Shown here in pieces: positions 1 through 7,321 of a DNA stretch of 23,038 nt (within the stretch, counting starts at the first letter, position 1; each line of letters begins with the position of its first letter). Position numbers and translations under genes: made by a program. The stretch spans positions 1 to 23,038 of the forward strand of contig JABIQT010000743.1 of NCBI GenBank assembly GCA_018667995.1, in the 5' to 3' direction. Under the pieces are notes generated by a model. That model saw only the letters and a list, made by a program, of their open reading frames with translations, was not told where the DNA came from and searched no databases. The DNA is from Candidatus Latescibacterota bacterium. Its GTDB lineage: Bacteria > JAAXHH01 > JABIQT01.

Positions 1-132
1 CAACTCAGGAACTACTGCATGCCGTCCACGAAGGGTATTATAAACCCCGCGGGCTTTCACCCGCCACCTTCGTCTGCCGATCCGTTCATGGATTGGGACG
101 GGTTATCTAAACAGGGCAAATCACAGGAGTAG
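1..132 (+). CDS. C-terminal fragment of an unidentified protein (partial, uncertain)
   Basis: Frame 1 is open from the first base to a TAG at 130-132. It would encode a 43-residue tail that is proline/serine rich in the middle and ends in LSKQGKSQE. Third codon positions are about two-thirds G or C in this frame, against about half in the competing frame 3, which stops at 109-111. The tail ends two bases before the TTG start of the next gene, which would suit a tightly packed operon. I recognise no family. Frame 3 (with LLHAVHEGYY near its start) also looks protein-like, so the true frame is uncertain. Confidence 0.35.
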   Translation, partial: QLRNYCMPSTKGIINPAGFHPPPSSADPFMDWDGLSKQGKSQE

Positions 133-134
133 CA

Positions 135-977
135 TTGTCGTATAAACTGATTGCAATAGACATAGACGGTACACTGCTCAACGATGAAAAGCAGGTCACA
201 CCTCGCACACGGGCAGCAATCTCGGACGCCATGTCCGCAGGCGTATATGTCACCCTCTGTACGGGCCGCGGCATCTTGACTTCGGACCGTATCAGACATC
301 TGATACCGGAACTTAACGCCCCTCTGATTCTCAACGGCGGAGCACTGATTTCTGACAGACGACGAGGTAGGTTTCTTTACGTTCGCAATCTTAAGCATCG
401 GATCGCACACGAGGCTGTAACTGAGCTTCGTAGGCTAGACTGCAATCCCATTGTCTATGCGCCCTTGCCGGAAAGCCAACACTTTTACTATGATACCATC
501 GATTCCTCCAATGAGGCCTTTTCAGAGTACGTGGCTAAGAACGAAGGAAGGGCACATCTGGTACCCGACGTTGCGAGATCCATACAAGCTAATCCCGCGA
601 TGGTCGCTGTGACAGACCTGGTGGCGCGCATAAAGGATCTTGAACCCATCTTCAATGCCCGCTTAACCGGGACGACCGTAACGCTCGAAGTGAGCCCCAT
701 AGACAGGGCCTATTGCCATGTTACGCTCACGCCGCACGGAGTATCCAAGGGCAGCGGCCTCCGGACACTGGCCTCGATAATGGGTATCCCCATATCAGAG
801 ACACTTGCTCTTGGAGATAATCTGAATGATCTGGACATGATGACGCAGGCGGGCATGGGCGTTGCTATGGCCAATGCGACACCGGAAACCAAGCAAAAGG
901 CTGACTACGTTACCGCGTCAAACAATGACGACGGAGTCGCGCATGCCATCGAACGATTTGTTCTCGGGGAGATCTGA
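135..977 (+). CDS. Cof-type HAD-superfamily phosphatase (first of a tandem pair)
   Basis: This is a 280-aa cytosolic HAD hydrolase of the Cof/IIB type, a group that usually removes phosphate from sugar phosphates or other small metabolites. Motif I is IAIDIDGTLL, with nucleophile Asp9 and acid/base Asp11. Motif II is LCTGR with Thr43. Motif III is Lys205 in GVSKGSGL, and motif IV is GDNLNDLDM with Asp228 and Asp232. The cap domain lies between motifs II and III. The start is a TTG at 135, preceded by AGGAG at 125-129; it places motif I about eight residues from the N terminus, as usual in the family. The end overlaps the start region of a paralogous gene in another frame. Substrate cannot be told from sequence; the arabinosidase and other HAD genes nearby suggest sugar phosphates, which is inference. 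Confidence 0.9.
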   Translation: MSYKLIAIDIDGTLLNDEKQVTPRTRAAISDAMSAGVYVTLCTGRGILTSDRIRHLIPELNAPLILNGGALISDRRRGRFLYVRNLKHRIAHEAVTELRRLDCNPIVYAPLPESQHFYYDTIDSSNEAFSEYVAKNEGRAHLVPDVARSIQANPAMVAVTDLVARIKDLEPIFNARLTGTTVTLEVSPIDRAYCHVTLTPHGVSKGSGLRTLASIMGIPISETLALGDNLNDLDMMTQAGMGVAMANATPETKQKADYVTASNNDDGVAHAIERFVLGEI

Positions 978-1809
978 CCTGAATTATCGGCTCATAGCTA
1001 TCGATATTGACGGAACGCTGCTCACGAGTGATCGAGTCGTGACGCAAAGGACTGATCACGCCATAAACAGCGCCATTGAGAACGGAGTATATGTCTATCT
1101 GTGCACTGGTCGCAGCCTGAACTCAGGTGCAGAGATAGCGGGCGGCGTCCACGGAAACACAGGGCTCGTTTTTCACAGTGGTGCCCTAATCCTGAGACAT
1201 CTCAACGGCCCAGTCTTACGGGCCATTAATCTGCCGTTGGAACCAGCCCGAGAGCTCATTACATTCTTCAAAGCCGAGGGCCATGACCCTCTGGTTTATG
1301 ATCCCGTGCCTGAAAGTCGGCAATTTCTGTTTGAGGCCGAACGAAGCCCGAACGAATGGCGCAGGCGTTACATCGAAGGTAGCAAAGCAAGGGCACTTGA
1401 GGTACCTGATCTGGACATAGCTGTCACCAAGGACCCCGCACAGGTAGGGGTCGCGGGATCAGGAGAAGAGATGGAACGGCTGCAGACACATCTGTCCGTC
1501 ACATGGCCAGATGTAGGTACCATTCTTTCGCAGAGCACTCTCGTCAGCGATTATTGGTTTCTTGAGGCTGTACCACGTGAAGTCTCCAAGAGCCAGGCCC
1601 TGGCGTTTCTGGGACAAATGTACGGCATCGACTCCTCGGAGATGATAGCGATAGGTGACAACTACAACGACCTGGATATGATAGAATTTGCAGGTCTCGG
1701 TGTAGCAATGAAAAATGCGCCAAGCGATATTCAGAGAGCGGCAGATTTCGTAGCGCCTACCAATGATGATGAGGGAGTGGCCTGCATCATCGAACGATTT
1801 CTTCTCTAA
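943..1809 (+). CDS. Cof-type HAD-superfamily phosphatase (second of a tandem pair)
   Basis: This is a paralogue of the preceding gene with the same motif order: IAIDIDGTLL, LCTGRS, a lysine in EVSKSQAL, and GDNYNDLDM near the C terminus. Both copies end in DDEGVA/DDGVA followed by an IERF motif, so they arose by duplication. Two starts are plausible. ATG at 943 has GGAG six bases upstream and gives 288 aa, overlapping the first gene by 35 bp. CTG at 979 has GGGGAG at 966-971 and gives 276 aa, beginning at exactly the residue that aligns with the TTG start of the paralogue (NYRLIAIDIDG against SYKLIAIDIDG). The CTG reading is biologically attractive but rare, so the ATG is given here. The motif II to III cap region is the most diverged part, which suggests different substrates. 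Confidence 0.88.
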   Translation: MPSNDLFSGRSDLNYRLIAIDIDGTLLTSDRVVTQRTDHAINSAIENGVYVYLCTGRSLNSGAEIAGGVHGNTGLVFHSGALILRHLNGPVLRAINLPLEPARELITFFKAEGHDPLVYDPVPESRQFLFEAERSPNEWRRRYIEGSKARALEVPDLDIAVTKDPAQVGVAGSGEEMERLQTHLSVTWPDVGTILSQSTLVSDYWFLEAVPREVSKSQALAFLGQMYGIDSSEMIAIGDNYNDLDMIEFAGLGVAMKNAPSDIQRAADFVAPTNDDEGVACIIERFLL

Positions 1810-1929
1810 GGCCCCTGCACTGCGGATTATCCGGCCATACTCTGTCGTGATCACGATGTATTAATTATCCACCTACGGGGCAGATGTCCATTCCCACCAG
1901 GGCTCTGTTGAAAAACGAGTATCCACACC

Positions 1930-2742
1930 ATGCGCATAGCGTATTTCGATTGCTTCTCCGGCATCAGCGGCGATATGATTCTCGGAGCCCTAGTGGACGC
2001 AGGACTCGACTTTGATCAGCTAAGAAATGAACTTTCCAAGCTTCCGGTATCAGGATTTCGGCTTGAGAGGCGCACCGTTCGCAAGCATGAAATTGTCGGG
2101 ACCAAGATTGACGTCATCGTACAGTCTCAGGATGGGCATGATTATGTCGAAAAGCCTGGCGACGACATAGGTGCTGTTGGTATGCCGGACCACCATGAGG
2201 CACATCACCCGCACAACCATGAGCAAGGAGATACTCGTCATCTCAGTGATTTGACCGATATTATCAATGCGAGCTCTCTGGACGCGAGTATTCGTAGGAG
2301 ATCCTGTGATATATTCGAACAGCTTGCATCCGCCGAAGCGCGTATGCACGGTGTACCCAAGGAAGAGGTCCATCTCCACGAAGTCAGCGGGTTGGATGCG
2401 GTAGTTGACATAGTGGGGAGCTGTATCGCATTACGTCTGATGGAAATAGACAAAGTTTACTTCTCTGCGCTGCCACTTGGTAGTGGATTTATCCGTTGCG
2501 CTCACGGCAGGTTGCCGGTACCCGCACCTGGCGCACTGGAGTTATTACGCGGCGTGCCTGTTTACCAAACCGAGACACGTGGGGAATTGGTTACACCAAC
2601 CGGAGCCGCCATTGTAAAGGAAACGGCTACCGGATACGGGGTTATGCCGCGTATGGTTCTATATCAAATCGGATACGGAGCGGGAACAAAGGATTTTGAG
2701 GAGCACCCCAACCTCTTGCGCGTTTGCCTAGGTGTGCGTTGA
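1930..2742 (+). CDS. larC: LarC1-domain protein (nickel-pincer cofactor biosynthesis, LarC2 domain absent)
   Basis: The 270-aa product matches the N-terminal part of LarC (old name DUF111), the protein that inserts nickel into the pyridinium-derived pincer cofactor of lactate racemase and relatives. Hallmarks are the N terminus RIAYFDCFSGISGDM, a histidine-rich loop at about residues 88-104 (six His between 88 and 97), the HLHEVSGLDAVVDIVG segment near residue 150, and ETRGELVTPTGAAI. The protein ends at HPNLLRVCLGVR, where full-length LarC of about 400 aa goes on into the CTP-binding LarC2 domain. The next gene is a glycosidase, so no LarC2 follows in any frame. In Lactiplantibacillus the two halves are joined by a programmed frameshift; nothing like that is possible here. 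ATG at 1930 has no clear Shine-Dalgarno. No larA, larB or larE is in the window. Confidence 0.85.
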   Translation: MRIAYFDCFSGISGDMILGALVDAGLDFDQLRNELSKLPVSGFRLERRTVRKHEIVGTKIDVIVQSQDGHDYVEKPGDDIGAVGMPDHHEAHHPHNHEQGDTRHLSDLTDIINASSLDASIRRRSCDIFEQLASAEARMHGVPKEEVHLHEVSGLDAVVDIVGSCIALRLMEIDKVYFSALPLGSGFIRCAHGRLPVPAPGALELLRGVPVYQTETRGELVTPTGAAIVKETATGYGVMPRMVLYQIGYGAGTKDFEEHPNLLRVCLGVR

Positions 2743-2772
2743 AAGTTATCAGTCTGGGAGTACAAAGCATTC

Positions 2773-4764
2773 ATGAATGAACAGCATTCGTCAGAGCCCT
2801 CGCAGTCTGCTTCGGCGACTATAATTGCAGATCAGCACGTCGGCCCTCAAATATCACGCGGGCTCTTCGGTAAATTCACCGAGCACCTCGGACGGAACGT
2901 CTATGGCGGTGCCTGGGCTGAAACGATTGAGAATCCCTGGTTTGCTTCCATCGAAACGTGGCCCAATCCTGACCACATCCGCCAGCAACTGATATCCCTC
3001 GCCGATGAGCACGACATGGCAGACAAGGATTCCGTGCCGCATCCCGGGCTGGCACCATTCTGGATGCCCAAAGGCGATATACGGGCAACGCTGGACCGTG
3101 GCATTAGAGGACCAGCACAACAGATAACTACCATGGCTGCCGGTGCAGGCCTTAGGACGCTGGTCTACCTTCCATTACACCGGCAGCGCGGATATCGGCT
3201 CACCATACGTGGGCGAGCCAGCAAGACTACCCGTATAGTAGCACGCTTGTTGACTCTGCGTGGCGATGAATTATCCTGGGGTGATACATCACTCGGTACT
3301 GGCGGGTGGCACACCGTGCAGCGAACACTGAGACGGGCCCCGGGACGAGATTTACCCACAAGCACCCCAGTGATTCTGGAGCTACAACTTGAACACCCTG
3401 TTACCGTTTGGCTGGACCGGTGTTCTCTGATTCCAGCTGACGATCGCTACGGATGGGATCCAGAGGTCATTACATGGATGACGGATGTCCAGCTCCCATT
3501 GCTTCGATTTCCGGGCGGCAATTTCGTCTCCGGCTACCATTGGCGTGACGGAGTTGGGCCGGTAGACCAGCGTCCAATTCTACCGAATCCTGCATGGCCT
3601 ATCATCGAATGGAACGACGTGGGCACAGATGAGTGGCTTCAGCTCTGTAATCTTGTGGAGTGTGAACCACTCATTTGCGTAAATGCCGGGAGCGGTACAC
3701 CTCAGGAGGCGGCAGATTGGGTGGCGTACTGCAATAGCGGAATCGAGACTCCCATGGGAGCCCTGAGGTCTGCAAACGGGCGCGTCCAGCCCTACAATGT
3801 CAAACGATGGGAAATTGGGAATGAACTGTACGGAGATTGGCAAATAGGACATGTTACGGCCGATTCCTACGCGCAGCGATATATGGCATTCAGGGCGGCC
3901 ATGCTGGCTGTGGATCCAGATCTTCAGATCATTGCGAACGGCCACGACGCAGAATGGAATCAGGCTCTCGTCGACCGGGCGGGATCCGCTATTTCCTCAA
4001 TATCTGTACACACATTGGAGGGTAATCACATACCCGCGGAAGCAGATCCCGAGGCAGTATATCGGGAGTTCATCGGGTATGCCTCCGTCTACGGAGACCA
4101 TCTTGAATCCCTCGCTGAACCTATGAGGCAGGCCGGAATTGAAGCTAAATTGGCCATCACAGAGCTCAGTGTCTTCACACTCAAATCAGGCCTCCCAAAT
4201 GTGGACAACTTGAGCGAGGCACTGTACTACTCTGGCATTGTTAATGCATCGATTCGCAGTGGCGGTTTGGTAGAACTCATAACACACAGTGCACTGATCA
4301 ATCATAGTGCTGGTCTGGTCAAGCAAAGGGGAATCGTCTATCCGCATCCGGTTTGGCGCGCCTTACGTCTTTACAGCACGCATGAGGGCATACAGCCGGT
4401 ACAAGTCACGGTTCAATGCTCCTCATTCTCATGTACTGGCGAATGGCTCACCAAAGTTAAGCAGATAGATACAATTGATGCGGTGGCACTGATCAGCCAG
4501 GATGCGAAGACACTCGTGGTTTTCCTGACCAATAGGTCTCTGGAATCGGATGTGGATTTCGAGCTGGCTATCGATGGGTTTGACGCGGGGGCAGATGGGA
4601 GTCTTTCGTTCTTGACGGGCGAAACATTTATGGCATCTAATTCCTGGCAAAACCCGGACTTTGTTCGGATCAAAGCACACATGGTCTCTCTTGAGAACGG
4701 TCATTTGAATCACGTTCTACCTCGACACTCTCTGACGCGTCTCGTTCTTAGTAACGAGGAATGA
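2773..4764 (+). CDS. Alpha-L-arabinofuranosidase, GH51-like
   Basis: The 663-aa protein is a retaining arabinofuranosidase of the clan GH-A type, removing terminal arabinofuranose from arabinoxylan or arabinan fragments. The barrel holds LLRFPGGNFVSGYHW at about residue 240, the acid/base glutamate Glu351 in WEIGNEL, and the nucleophile Glu464 in AITELS. A C-terminal beta domain follows. Between residues about 120 and 220 there is an extra segment rich in beta-strand pattern (RGYRLTIRGRA, TLGTGGWHTV-like), which resembles a CBM4/9-type module inserted before the barrel; it explains the length above the usual 500 aa of simple GH51 enzymes. No signal peptide is visible, so it probably acts inside the cell on imported oligosaccharides. 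The start at 2773 has GGGAG at 2757-2761. It ends 5 bp from the convergent HAD gene. Confidence 0.9.
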   Translation: MNEQHSSEPSQSASATIIADQHVGPQISRGLFGKFTEHLGRNVYGGAWAETIENPWFASIETWPNPDHIRQQLISLADEHDMADKDSVPHPGLAPFWMPKGDIRATLDRGIRGPAQQITTMAAGAGLRTLVYLPLHRQRGYRLTIRGRASKTTRIVARLLTLRGDELSWGDTSLGTGGWHTVQRTLRRAPGRDLPTSTPVILELQLEHPVTVWLDRCSLIPADDRYGWDPEVITWMTDVQLPLLRFPGGNFVSGYHWRDGVGPVDQRPILPNPAWPIIEWNDVGTDEWLQLCNLVECEPLICVNAGSGTPQEAADWVAYCNSGIETPMGALRSANGRVQPYNVKRWEIGNELYGDWQIGHVTADSYAQRYMAFRAAMLAVDPDLQIIANGHDAEWNQALVDRAGSAISSISVHTLEGNHIPAEADPEAVYREFIGYASVYGDHLESLAEPMRQAGIEAKLAITELSVFTLKSGLPNVDNLSEALYYSGIVNASIRSGGLVELITHSALINHSAGLVKQRGIVYPHPVWRALRLYSTHEGIQPVQVTVQCSSFSCTGEWLTKVKQIDTIDAVALISQDAKTLVVFLTNRSLESDVDFELAIDGFDAGADGSLSFLTGETFMASNSWQNPDFVRIKAHMVSLENGHLNHVLPRHSLTRLVLSNEE

Positions 4765-4769
4765 TGGCC

Positions 4770-5597
4770 CTAAACGTCAAAGAGATACTCGGTGAGCTGC
4801 CGCCAGGCTTGGAATTCCGGAATAATGATATCCGCCCCGGCTTCAATAAGACGAGTTCGTTTCCAGGCATCAATTCCCGACCGCCTCGCCTCATCGGAGG
4901 CTACACCGATGGAAATGCCTCCTACTCTACGTCCCTCTTCGATTTCCACGTAGCCGTCGCCTACTACAAGTAGTTCCGCACCGGATAGGCCGTGCGTCGT
5001 CATGATCTCATTCAGTAACATCTGCTTGGAGAAATCCTCATGCTTATCGAGGGCTCCGTAAATTCCGCCATCAAAATAGTGCGACAGGCCAAGGGCGGCC
5101 ACTTCGTCCTGTACGTAATTCAGATCTGTACCGCTGGCCAGAAATAAGGTCACATTGCGAGACTGCAAGGCCTTCAACATTTGATCAGCATAGGGGACCA
5201 TGTACGTTTTCGGATCGACAGATCCGTCTTTCAGCCCCATCACGCGGCTCTCTATCCGCTCCCAAAGCCTCTCATGGTATTGATGCTTGTATGCCAGTGG
5301 TTCCTCGGGATGACCACCCCGTTTCGCCACCTCTTCCGCCAATCTCATCATCTGATATATAGTCTGTTTACCTGTCAAGCGACTCACGAATTCCTTCACC
5401 ACTTCTGTCAGTTTCTCCTCAGGTTCCTTCGTTCCCGTCGCGACCAGGATGTTGACCATCATCGGGATCATTATGTCTTGCCAGCCTTCTCGGATCAGCG
5501 ATATGGTACCATCGAAATCGAAGACGGCAAAACGAATGTCTCCCTTAGTGATCTGCGGATTGATAATCTCAATCTCAGCGGCGTGTAATCCATTCAT
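4770..5597 (-). CDS. HAD-superfamily hydrolase (phosphoglucomutase/phosphatase-like), coupled to upstream gene
   Basis: The 275-aa product is a HAD hydrolase with a helical cap between motifs I and II. Motif I is FAVFDFDGTIS (Asp27, Asp29), motif II is LFLASGTD, a candidate motif III lysine lies in ALDKHEDFSKQ, and motif IV is VVGDGYVEIEEGR. A longer open frame extends to 5663, but the ATG at 5597 is preferred: it overlaps the stop of the upstream gene as ATGA and has AGGTGG about seven bases upstream on the minus strand. This arrangement implies translational coupling to the TIM-barrel protein before it, so the two probably act on one substrate. A role in sugar-phosphate metabolism is inference. 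The gene converges on the arabinofuranosidase with 5 bp between stops and no terminator hairpin. Confidence 0.85.
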   Translation of the reverse strand: MNGLHAAEIEIINPQITKGDIRFAVFDFDGTISLIREGWQDIMIPMMVNILVATGTKEPEEKLTEVVKEFVSRLTGKQTIYQMMRLAEEVAKRGGHPEEPLAYKHQYHERLWERIESRVMGLKDGSVDPKTYMVPYADQMLKALQSRNVTLFLASGTDLNYVQDEVAALGLSHYFDGGIYGALDKHEDFSKQMLLNEIMTTHGLSGAELLVVGDGYVEIEEGRRVGGISIGVASDEARRSGIDAWKRTRLIEAGADIIIPEFQAWRQLTEYLFDV

Positions 5598-7216
5598 GAT
5601 GCGCCACCTGCGAGTTCTTTGAGTGTGTCTGTATCCGACCCTGCCTCGAGAAACAGCGTCCAATCGGTATCAGCTTGCGCTGCGGACCGGTATAGATCTG
5701 TTCCTACGTAAAGCACGCCTCCCTTTCCATGACCGGTCAGGGTAATGGCTGGGCTACCGTCACCCCATCTTCCGAGGATTCGTACATCATCACGAAGAGT
5801 AGTAAGACGCGACCGGAACCAGGCGCTAGGAAGACTTGCTCCTTCGGAGAGTTGGCCAATGCTCACTCCTAGTAAGATCCTATCATCGTGCAGCATGGGT
5901 TCCTCATCTTCAATTCCAAACATCTGGCTCCTCGTCTCCGAGGGAAGCATCTGTTCGTCTAGAGCGCCGTCGTCACCTGAAGCGATGATCCACCCGCCAG
6001 ATTCCATGAATAGTCGCATCTGGTCAATGACGGGACCGGACACCGCCGGGCACGGCGAAATGTATAGAACCTTGCGCTTCTGAAGTCCTTTCTTTGCAAG
6101 TAGTTGAGTATCGGATACGTACGAGAGTGGCGCGATGCCCGCTGCACGTAAAGTCTCATTTACTACAAAGATGTCATCCATGGCCAATCGGTTTATGAAT
6201 CCATCATATGTCAGGAGACAGACGTGTGTAGCGAAGCTCTTTTCGACAGGATCGGTATCGGAGATATCGCGGCTGAGTGCGAGCATGGTCTTCCAATACT
6301 CAGGCCTGGTCTCTGCCAGGGGGGCGCCCCGTACCTGATATGGTTCCTTCCAACTGCCACCATCCCATCCCCGCCATCCGATACCCGTGATCCCCTGAAG
6401 GGCAACCTGTCGTGTCCAGTCCCGTAGGTCTCGTAATTCCGGACGGTATCGCGTGTTCTCCACGTGCGATCCGACCAGAAACCAAATCGGTTTGTCCACG
6501 AGGCCGCTTGCAACGCTTGCTGCAAAGCTCGGTAATGACTGCCTTTGCTTTGCATCTCCTATCCATTTTGGACCGGAATCTATCATGACGAAATCAAGGT
6601 GCTGTGCCGTATTCTGGTAATGTACCAAACTCTCAGTAGGGAACAGTCCATCAAGCTGAAAGCAGATGGTTGTTTTCAAACGCGAACGAGCCTTCTTGAT
6701 CACAGTGACCAGTTCTTGTGTATAGTCTGCATACTGTTCCATCTGCCACTTCTTTACGGCGTACTGATATCCATCGCCCGTGAGGTTGTCGGATTCAATC
6801 CGTCCTTCCAATTCAGCCGTTACCGTTTTCCATCGCTCAAAACTGGCATTGGCGCCTCCCGATGGCCCATCCTCAAGCATGAGCGCGTAAACGGCAGGAT
6901 GGTCTCCTAGCGCTTCCGCCACATGACGAATATAGTCGAGACGCCAACGGCGAGCATCCGGCAATATGTACAATTCACGCGGATTGCCCGGATTGATCAC
7001 ACATGCGACCTCATGAGCGTGGGCCGCATCCAGAAAACGGATCAACAGATCCTTCTGGGCATCCGTGGCCAGGATATTCTTGAGGTCGAAGCCTTCAGAG
7101 ACAATCAGATATCCAAAGCCATTGTTCTTAAGCTCCGATAGGTCAGATTCCCAACGATCGGGATTGTCCGTATGATAGTAGTGAGTGAACACCTGGTATT
7201 TGCGTTTTGAGAACAT
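5594..7216 (-). CDS. TIM-barrel glycoside-hydrolase-like protein of unknown specificity
   Basis: This 540-aa protein is not assigned to a named enzyme. Residues about 5-320 read as a (beta/alpha)8 barrel: FTHYYHTDNPDRW at the start, VACVINPG, AVYALMLEDGPSGG, TTICFQLDG, LDFVMIDSG, KPIWFLVGSH and GITGIGWRGWDGGSW are spaced like successive strands. Glu115 at the strand-4 position is the best candidate acid/base; no clear nucleophile glutamate is seen. Residues about 340-460 (KVLYISPCPAVSG, FMESGGWIIASGDDG) resemble the glutamine-amidotransferase-fold trimerisation domain of GH42 beta-galactosidases, and a short beta domain (GGVLYVGTDLYR) closes the protein. No signal peptide is present. ATG at 7216 has AGGA about six bases upstream. 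It lies 105 bp after the cytochrome gene and overlaps the HAD gene by 4 bp. Confidence 0.75.
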   Translation of the reverse strand: MFSKRKYQVFTHYYHTDNPDRWESDLSELKNNGFGYLIVSEGFDLKNILATDAQKDLLIRFLDAAHAHEVACVINPGNPRELYILPDARRWRLDYIRHVAEALGDHPAVYALMLEDGPSGGANASFERWKTVTAELEGRIESDNLTGDGYQYAVKKWQMEQYADYTQELVTVIKKARSRLKTTICFQLDGLFPTESLVHYQNTAQHLDFVMIDSGPKWIGDAKQRQSLPSFAASVASGLVDKPIWFLVGSHVENTRYRPELRDLRDWTRQVALQGITGIGWRGWDGGSWKEPYQVRGAPLAETRPEYWKTMLALSRDISDTDPVEKSFATHVCLLTYDGFINRLAMDDIFVVNETLRAAGIAPLSYVSDTQLLAKKGLQKRKVLYISPCPAVSGPVIDQMRLFMESGGWIIASGDDGALDEQMLPSETRSQMFGIEDEEPMLHDDRILLGVSIGQLSEGASLPSAWFRSRLTTLRDDVRILGRWGDGSPAITLTGHGKGGVLYVGTDLYRSAAQADTDWTLFLEAGSDTDTLKELAGGAS

Positions 7217-7321
7217 GTTTGTCCTGAGGTCTTATGTCTTTTCTGTATGCTGGAATAGCGATGTGCAGTCGCGCAATATACGTTGAACGGACGGGCATCA
7301 GTAGCGAAAAACCAGGAAAGA

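Noticed and set aside
2740-2772. The larC1 stop TGA is in frame with the arabinofuranosidase start, suggesting a second Sec or readthrough fusion.
   Set aside because: No hairpin follows the TGA at the proper distance, the first protein ends at a natural domain boundary, and the second gene has its own RBS and ATG. The shared frame is chance.
5181-5588. A 135-aa plus-strand open frame opposite the HAD gene.
   Set aside because: It is a shadow of the HAD coding frame and shows no family resemblance of its own.
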